Source: Kiloniellaceae bacterium (GTDB taxonomy: Bacteria > Pseudomonadota > Alphaproteobacteria > Kiloniellales > J153). From it: a DNA stretch of 64,000 nucleotides. The notes under the pieces were generated by a model that was not told where the DNA came from, made no database searches, and saw nothing but the letters and a program-made list of their open reading frames with translations. Numbering within the stretch: position 1 is the stretch's first letter; each line of letters opens with the position of its first letter. Shown piece by piece: positions 59,821-64,000 of the stretch. A program made the translations under genes and the position numbers. Where the stretch lies: positions 1 to 64,000 of the forward strand of contig JAJFGO010000021.1 of NCBI GenBank assembly GCA_021776095.1, given 5' to 3'.

Positions 59821-59907
59821 CTTTCGTCCTTCGACAAGCTCAGGATGAGGAAAATCGGGTGTGGCATTGAGAATGGCCCTCATCCTGAGCTTGTCGAAGG
59901 ACGAAAG
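59821..59907. repeat. Perfect 30-bp inverted repeat (REP-like intergenic element)
   Basis: The 30 bases at 59821-59850 are exactly complementary to 59878-59907, with a 27-nt loop. The core TCCTTCGACAAGCTCAGGAT is a sequence often seen between genes in alphaproteobacterial genomes. It lies between the divergent rhodanese leader and the DUF1272 gene. Such elements can block exonucleases or terminate transcription; it is probably mobile or amplified by a RAYT-type mechanism, though no transposase is nearby. Confidence 0.75.
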
Positions 59908-59986
59908 TGCCGCCACCACGCGGCCGCTTGCCGTCCACCGGCGGTCTCGGGATACTGGCAGGAACGGCAAAATTCAGGAGGCGTGG

Positions 59987-60295
59987 ATGCTGACGCTACG
60001 GCCCAATTGCGAATACTGCGACAAGGACCTGCCGCCGGATGCACCGGACGCGCGGATCTGCACCTACGAGTGTACCTTCTGCGCCGATTGCGTGGAGACC
60101 GTCCTGCACAACGTCTGCCCGAACTGCGGCGGCGGTTTCGTGCCCCGGCCGATTCGCCCGGCAACGGCGCGGCGCAAGGGTGTGGGCCTAGGCCATCAGC
60201 CGGCGTCGAGCGAACGGGTCCATCTGAAGGTTGAGCGCGACGACGTGACGGCCTTCGCCCAAGCGGTCAAGGACATCCCGCCGGAGCGGCGCTGA
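59987..60295 (+). CDS. DUF1272 cysteine-rich small protein
   Basis: A 102-residue protein with eight conserved cysteines arranged as four pairs: NCEYCDK, ICTYECTFCADC and VCPNCGG, a zinc-ribbon-like fold typical of DUF1272. The function of the family is unknown. AGGAGG at 59976-59981 supports the ATG start. The C-terminal 35 residues are charged and less conserved. Confidence 0.88.
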   Translation: MLTLRPNCEYCDKDLPPDAPDARICTYECTFCADCVETVLHNVCPNCGGGFVPRPIRPATARRKGVGLGHQPASSERVHLKVERDDVTAFAQAVKDIPPERR

Positions 60296-60305
60296 ACCGG
60301 GCCGA

Positions 60306-61037
60306 TCAGGGATAGTTGCAGCGGTCGCCGGTAACCTGAGCGAAGCCGCGCGTGCCCGCCGCCAAGACGCTAAAGCGGTATTCGTGGCCCTCGTGCACCA
60401 CGGAGGTATGCAGCGGCAAAAGCCCGGTCTTGTCGCTCACTTTGCCGCCGACCGCGGTAAAGTACGCGGTGACCGGCTTGGCCGGGTCGTACCAGGCCTC
60501 GACCTGGCCGTCCCCGCTGACCGCCGATTCGCCTTGCGCGGTCACGGTAATGGTGCCGCCGGCGAAACTGACCGCGTCGTTGGCCCCGCTATAAAGCGGT
60601 GTCTGGACCAGAAAACGCTTCGTGGCCGGCTCAACGTCGCATTCGCGCGGGTTGTCGGCGCTGGCCACCAGGAATTCGAGCCGCGCCAACTTCACGCCCT
60701 TGTCCAGCTTGGCCTGCAACTGACCCAGTATGGCCGCCATGCGGCCGGCCGGCACGTCCCGCTTGTAACGAGCGTCGGCCTCGCCCCGTCGTTGATTCAG
60801 CAGGATTTCGGTGGCGCGCAGCTCGGTATTCTGCTTTTGCAGCGCCGCCACCTTATCGCTCAGGCTGGTGAGCTCGCGGTTGAGGACCACGACCTCCCGT
60901 TCCGCCAGGCCGGTCCCGGTCCGGTAGGCAAACACCCCGGCCGCCAGGATCGCGCCCAGGGTGATCGTCCATTTCGCTATGGTCCAGCGGACCCGCCTTT
61001 GACGGCGCACCCGTGTTTCGTGCAAGCCCAGGCTCAT
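60306..61037 (-). CDS. Membrane-anchored coiled-coil protein of unknown function
   Basis: A 243-residue protein. A basic N-terminus (RVRRQRRVRW) and one membrane segment (TITLGAILAAGVFAYRTG) anchor it, followed by a coiled coil (about 45-105: REVVVLNRELTSLSDKVAAL and onward) and a C-terminal beta-rich periplasmic domain with LLPLHTSVVHEGHEYRF. The layout resembles pilus-assembly or divisome adaptor proteins, but no family was recognised. It is convergent with DUF1272 (10 bp between stops). Confidence 0.72.
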   Translation of the reverse strand: MSLGLHETRVRRQRRVRWTIAKWTITLGAILAAGVFAYRTGTGLAEREVVVLNRELTSLSDKVAALQKQNTELRATEILLNQRRGEADARYKRDVPAGRMAAILGQLQAKLDKGVKLARLEFLVASADNPRECDVEPATKRFLVQTPLYSGANDAVSFAGGTITVTAQGESAVSGDGQVEAWYDPAKPVTAYFTAVGGKVSDKTGLLPLHTSVVHEGHEYRFSVLAAGTRGFAQVTGDRCNYP

Positions 61038-61203
61038 GCGCCCGATAATCCTTCGTGGTTTGGGCCAAGCCTATCCAAAGAGACGGTAAGCGCAAGTCCG
61101 ATCGTGCCGGCCGCCAGCCCCGGGGCGACCGCCAAACCTTCGTCCCAGGCTGGCGCGGCGGTATCTGGCTCGCTTATAGTTGGGCAAAGGAGGATCCTAC
61201 CCC

Positions 61204-61836
61204 ATGCCCAGCGAGCATTCCCACGATCACGACCATAGCGAGGTGCCCTCGGACCTGGCGCTCAGGGTCAAGGCCCTGGAGTCGCTGCTGGTCGAAAAAG
61301 GCCTGGTCGACCCGGCCGCCCTCGAGATTCTGATCGACACCTACGAGACTAAGGTCGGACCGCGCAACGGCGCCAAGGTGGTGGCGCACGCCTGGAGCGA
61401 CCCGGATTACAAGGCCCGCCTGCTGGCCGACGGCAGCAAGGCGATCGCCGAATTCGGCTTCGACGGCCGCCAGGGCAAGGATATCGTGGTGGTCGAGAAT
61501 ACCGAGCAGGTCCACAACATGGTCGTGTGCACCTTGTGCTCCTGCTATCCCTGGCCGGTTCTGGGTTTGCCGCCGGTTTGGTACAAAGCCTCGCCCTATC
61601 GGGCCCGGGCCGTGCGCGACCCGGTCGGCGTTTTGAAGGATTTCGGCGTCACCCTGCCTGAAGACGTGGAGATCCGGGTTTGGGATTCGACCGCGGAGCT
61701 GCGTTATCTGGTGCTGCCCCAGCGCCCAGCGGGCACCGAAGGCCTGAGCGAAGCGGACCTAGCTGAGTTGGTCACCCGCGATTCCATGATCGGCACCGGC
61801 CTGGCCAAGCAACCGGGCGCCGGAGGCACCCCATGA
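61204..61836 (+). CDS. Nitrile hydratase alpha subunit, cobalt type
   Basis: A 210-residue catalytic subunit with the metal-claw motif C109-T-L-C112-S-C114 in [15 protein letters not shown]. Thr rather than Ser after the first Cys marks the cobalt type, in which C112 and C114 become oxidised to sulfinic and sulfenic acids. A His-rich N-terminus (EHSHDHDH) could hold metal. It converts nitriles to amides with the beta subunit, or thiocyanate in the related thiocyanate hydrolase gamma subunit. AAGGAGGA lies upstream of the ATG. Its stop overlaps the next gene by 4 bp (ATGA). Confidence 0.94.
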   Translation: MPSEHSHDHDHSEVPSDLALRVKALESLLVEKGLVDPAALEILIDTYETKVGPRNGAKVVAHAWSDPDYKARLLADGSKAIAEFGFDGRQGKDIVVVENTEQVHNMVVCTLCSCYPWPVLGLPPVWYKASPYRARAVRDPVGVLKDFGVTLPEDVEIRVWDSTAELRYLVLPQRPAGTEGLSEADLAELVTRDSMIGTGLAKQPGAGGTP

Positions 61837-62144
61837 ACGGCGCGCACGATATGGGCGGCATGGACGGCTTCGGCCCCATAAACCCGGAGCCCGACGAGCC
61901 GGTCTTCCACGGCGAATGGGAAAAGCGTGTCTTCGCCATGACCGTGGCCACCGGGTTTCTAGGCCACTGGAATATCGACATGGGGCGCCAGGCCCGCGAG
62001 CAGGTTGACCCGGCGGAATACCTACGATCCAGTTATTACGAAAAGTGGCTGCAGGGGTTGGAAACCCTCCTGGTCGAGAAGGGCCTGATTACCGCCGAGG
62101 AACTGGCGGCACGCAAAGCCGAGATGGCCGGGGGTGCCCCCTGA
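61833..62144 (+). CDS. Nitrile hydratase beta subunit, N-terminal half as a separate protein
   Basis: A 103-residue protein opening with [16 protein letters not shown], the hallmark start of nitrile hydratase beta, followed by [20 protein letters not shown]. It ends where the normal beta subunit (about 220 residues) would continue. The C-terminal half is encoded by the next gene, which begins at the A of this gene's stop codon (TGATG). A split beta is known from thiocyanate hydrolase and toyocamycin nitrile hydratase. Confidence 0.9.
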   Translation: MNGAHDMGGMDGFGPINPEPDEPVFHGEWEKRVFAMTVATGFLGHWNIDMGRQAREQVDPAEYLRSSYYEKWLQGLETLLVEKGLITAEELAARKAEMAGGAP

Positions 62145-62503
62145 TGCCCAAGCTGACCGCCGACAATGTGGAGGACATTCTGCGCAAGGGCGATTCGGCG
62201 CGTCTGCCCGACAAGGTCTCGGCCAAATTCGAGCCCGGGCAGCAGGTCGTGGTGCGCAACCTCAATCCGCTCGGCCATACCCGCGCACCGCGCTACATTC
62301 GGGGCAAGACCGGCATTATCGATCGCGATCACGGGGTCATGATCTTTCCCGATACCCACGCCGCCGGCACCGGCAAGTCGCCCCAGCACGTTTATAGCGT
62401 GCGCTTTGAGGCGGCGGAGGTTTGGGGTCCGGATTCGATGTTTCCCGGCAGGCGCGGCGCCATCTACATCGATCTCTGGGACGACTATCTGGACCGGGCA
62501 TGA
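62144..62503 (+). CDS. Nitrile hydratase beta subunit, C-terminal half as a separate protein
   Basis: A 119-residue protein matching the SH3-like C-terminal barrel of nitrile hydratase beta, with LNPLGHTRAPRYIRGKTGI, whose arginines touch the oxidised cysteines of the alpha subunit, and VYSVRFEAAEVWG before the end. It has its own start in a TGATG overlap and a 35-residue helical N-terminus (LTADNVEDILRKGDSARL). It should assemble with the alpha and beta-N proteins into a heterotrimer unit. Confidence 0.9.
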   Translation: MPKLTADNVEDILRKGDSARLPDKVSAKFEPGQQVVVRNLNPLGHTRAPRYIRGKTGIIDRDHGVMIFPDTHAAGTGKSPQHVYSVRFEAAEVWGPDSMFPGRRGAIYIDLWDDYLDRA

Positions 62504-62859
62504 GCACGCCAGCAACGCCGGCTCTGCCGGGTCAACCTGGCGATGAGGCCGGTCCGGTGTTCCGCGAGCCCTGGGAGGCCCAAGCCTTCGCCCTGGCGGT
62601 CGAGCTTTCTGCCGCCGGGCACTTTACCTGGAATGAATGGGCCGAAACTCTGGGCGCGGAAATCAAGGCGGCGCAGGCGGCCGGCGATCCGGACCTGGGC
62701 GACACCTATTATCATCACTGGTTGGCGGCCCTGGAGCGCTTGACCGCCGAAAAGGGACTGGTTGTCCCGGACGATAGGCGCAGCCGCCGCGATGCCTGGG
62801 AACAAGCCTACCGCGACACGCCGCACGGTCGGCCGGTGGAGCTGAAGAAAAGGCCCTAA
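62500..62859 (+). CDS. Nitrile hydratase activator/accessory protein (P14K/NHase-beta-like)
   Basis: A 119-residue protein similar to the N-terminal beta domain and to cobalt-loading activators of nitrile hydratase: FREPWEAQAFALAVELSAAG, FTWNEWAETLGAEI and YYHHWLAALERLTAEKGLV. Such activators help insert cobalt and oxidise the active-site cysteines by subunit exchange. It overlaps the beta-C gene by 4 bp (ATGA), completing a four-gene unit translated as one block. Confidence 0.88.
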   Translation: MSTPATPALPGQPGDEAGPVFREPWEAQAFALAVELSAAGHFTWNEWAETLGAEIKAAQAAGDPDLGDTYYHHWLAALERLTAEKGLVVPDDRRSRRDAWEQAYRDTPHGRPVELKKRP

Positions 62860-63020
62860 TACACCGGCGTACTTAGTGATGCCTGCGACTATCGCGATCG
62901 TCGAGCGACGGCTATTCCCTTGAGGCTCGAATAATAATACGTTATCCCCCAATTTGGAGATTGCCAGAGCGACGCTTGTTATTACGCATTGGTTGCTCGG
63001 ACGTTTGGGGGATTTGAGCT

Positions 63021-64000
63021 ATGGCCACCGCGGACCGGAGCCGAAAGAAAAAATTTCACATCGAAATGATCAAGCCGTCTCATTACGACGACGACGGCTA
63101 TGTAATCCAGTGGGCCAAGGCGTGGATTCCCTCGAACACTCTGTCCGCGCTTTATGGGCTGACCCTGGATGTGATCGACAAAAAGGCGCTCGGCGACGAT
63201 GTCGAGGCCGTGCTCCACGCCTATGACGAAACCAATACGATCATCCCGATCGAGGACATTATCCGCCGCCTCTCGGCACCCGGCGCCAAGGGGGTCGTGT
63301 GCCTGGTCGGCGTTCAGTCGAACCAGTTTCCGCGCGCCATGGATATCGCCCGGCAGTTCCGCGCCCGCGGCATTCAGGTCGCCATCGGCGGCTTTCACGC
63401 CTCGGGCTGCATTTCAATGCTGCCCGAGTTGCCGCCCGACCTGCAGGAGGCGCTCGATAACGGCATCACGCTCTATGCCGGCGAGGCCGAAGGACGGCTC
63501 GCCGAGTTTTACCTGGATGCCATCGCGGGCACGCTGAAGCCGATCTACAACTACATGGCCGATCTGCCGGGCTTGCAGGAGCAGCCGACGCCCTACCTGC
63601 CGGCTGCCATGGTGCAGCGATACGGCGGGTCCGTGGCGTGCTTCGACGCCGGACGCGGCTGCCCGTTCCAGTGCAGCTTTTGCACCATTATCAACGTTCA
63701 GGGCCGCAAGTCGCGGTTCCGCGACGCCGACGATGTAGAGCGCCTGGTGCGCGCCAACGTCGATCAGGGCATCTATCGCTGGTTCATCACCGACGACAAT
63801 TTCGCCCGCAACAAGAATTGGGAAGCGATCTTCGACCGCCTCGGCGACCTGCGCGAGGAAATGAAGCTGCCGTTCAGCATCATCATCCAGGTCGACACCT
63901 TGTGCCACAAGATCCCGAACTTCATCGTCAAGGCCAAACGCGCCGGCGTCGCCCGGGTGTTCATCGGGCTGGAGAACATCAACCCGGAAAACCTGATGGC
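63021..64000 (+). CDS. Radical SAM protein with B12-binding-like N-terminal domain (truncated by window end)
   Basis: The first 326 residues of a longer protein. The N-terminal part (about 10-175) is Rossmann-like with VCLVGVQSNQFPRAMDIARQ and VAIGGFHASG, like cobalamin-binding domains of class B radical SAM enzymes, though no DxHxxG motif was seen. The radical SAM domain starts with C214xxxC218xxC221 in GRGCPFQCSFCTIINVQGR, followed by WFITDDNFARNKNWE. The reaction cannot be told. It begins 161 bp after the nitrile hydratase activator with no clear operon link; that gap contains no gene. Confidence 0.87.
   Translation, partial: MATADRSRKKKFHIEMIKPSHYDDDGYVIQWAKAWIPSNTLSALYGLTLDVIDKKALGDDVEAVLHAYDETNTIIPIEDIIRRLSAPGAKGVVCLVGVQSNQFPRAMDIARQFRARGIQVAIGGFHASGCISMLPELPPDLQEALDNGITLYAGEAEGRLAEFYLDAIAGTLKPIYNYMADLPGLQEQPTPYLPAAMVQRYGGSVACFDAGRGCPFQCSFCTIINVQGRKSRFRDADDVERLVRANVDQGIYRWFITDDNFARNKNWEAIFDRLGDLREEMKLPFSIIIQVDTLCHKIPNFIVKAKRAGVARVFIGLENINPENLM

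Overview
The window reads as one contig of a high-GC alphaproteobacterium, most like the Rhodospirillales and relatives. The grounds are a complete hopanoid block (hpnB-C-D-E-shc-G with hpnH, hpnA and hpnM nearby), an OxyR-catalase pair, dense GTG/ATG starts with 4-bp stop/start overlaps, and a gene stock rich in TRAP and ABC uptake systems, TauD-type dioxygenases, DadA/PuuB-like FAD enzymes and enolase-superfamily dehydratases. That stock is typical of heterotrophs scavenging amines, amino acids and sugar acids. No rRNA, tRNA, CRISPR array, integrase or intact insertion sequence was recognised.

Layout. 1-4.2 kb: the 3' end of a TauD/TfdA dioxygenase, an FAD amine oxidoreductase, a SnoaL-like protein and a divergent MocR/PdxR regulator with an 11-bp direct repeat before it. 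4.2-10.2 kb: a leftward operon of DeoR-type regulator, UgpC-like ATPase, UgpB-like binding protein, two permeases and an endonuclease/exonuclease/phosphatase-family hydrolase. 10.3-16.1 kb: single catabolic enzymes (amidohydrolase, enolase-superfamily member, nitrilase, DUF1989 protein, Asp/Glu racemase family) with two gene remnants. 16.2-23.2 kb: a rightward run of ThDP enzyme, enolase-superfamily enzyme, DadA-like oxidoreductase and a DctPQM TRAP transporter. 23.6-32.4 kb: a rightward run of trimethyllysine/butyrobetaine-type dioxygenase, a Tat-exported peptide-type binding protein, a membrane di-iron desaturase/hydroxylase, a TIM-barrel protein, a ureohydrolase, a class V PLP enzyme and a non-pyrrolysine MttB homologue.

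32.6-36.1 kb: a MarR regulator and EamA exporter divergent around two CTTGANNTCAAG operators, an NAD(P)-binding protein, then a decaying block: an alternative oxidase with two in-frame amber codons, an internally deleted membrane protein and a truncated DUF1971 protein. 36-43.8 kb: catalase/oxyR, a SoxB-like oxidase, an orphan NtrC-type regulator, and HAD, glutamine amidotransferase and HD proteins. 44-55.1 kb: the hopanoid genes with an embedded nucleotidyltransferase. 55.1-61 kb: an acidic Glu-rich protein, an unknown membrane protein, a c-type haem DUF3365 protein, and a rhodanese-metZ pair whose leader contains a terminator and an overlapping alternative hairpin. 61.2-62.9 kb: a cobalt-type nitrile hydratase whose beta subunit is split into two genes, followed by an activator. 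A radical SAM gene runs off the right edge.

How it fits together. Most of the left half looks like uptake-plus-catabolism modules for nitrogenous or acidic small molecules, each with its own regulator or transporter. All three solute-binding-protein genes are followed by a strong stem-loop, a shared device that probably sets protein ratios. The best candidates for something undescribed are the 23.6-32.4 kb module, the rhodanese-metZ leader, the amber-interrupted alternative oxidase and the three-piece nitrile hydratase.
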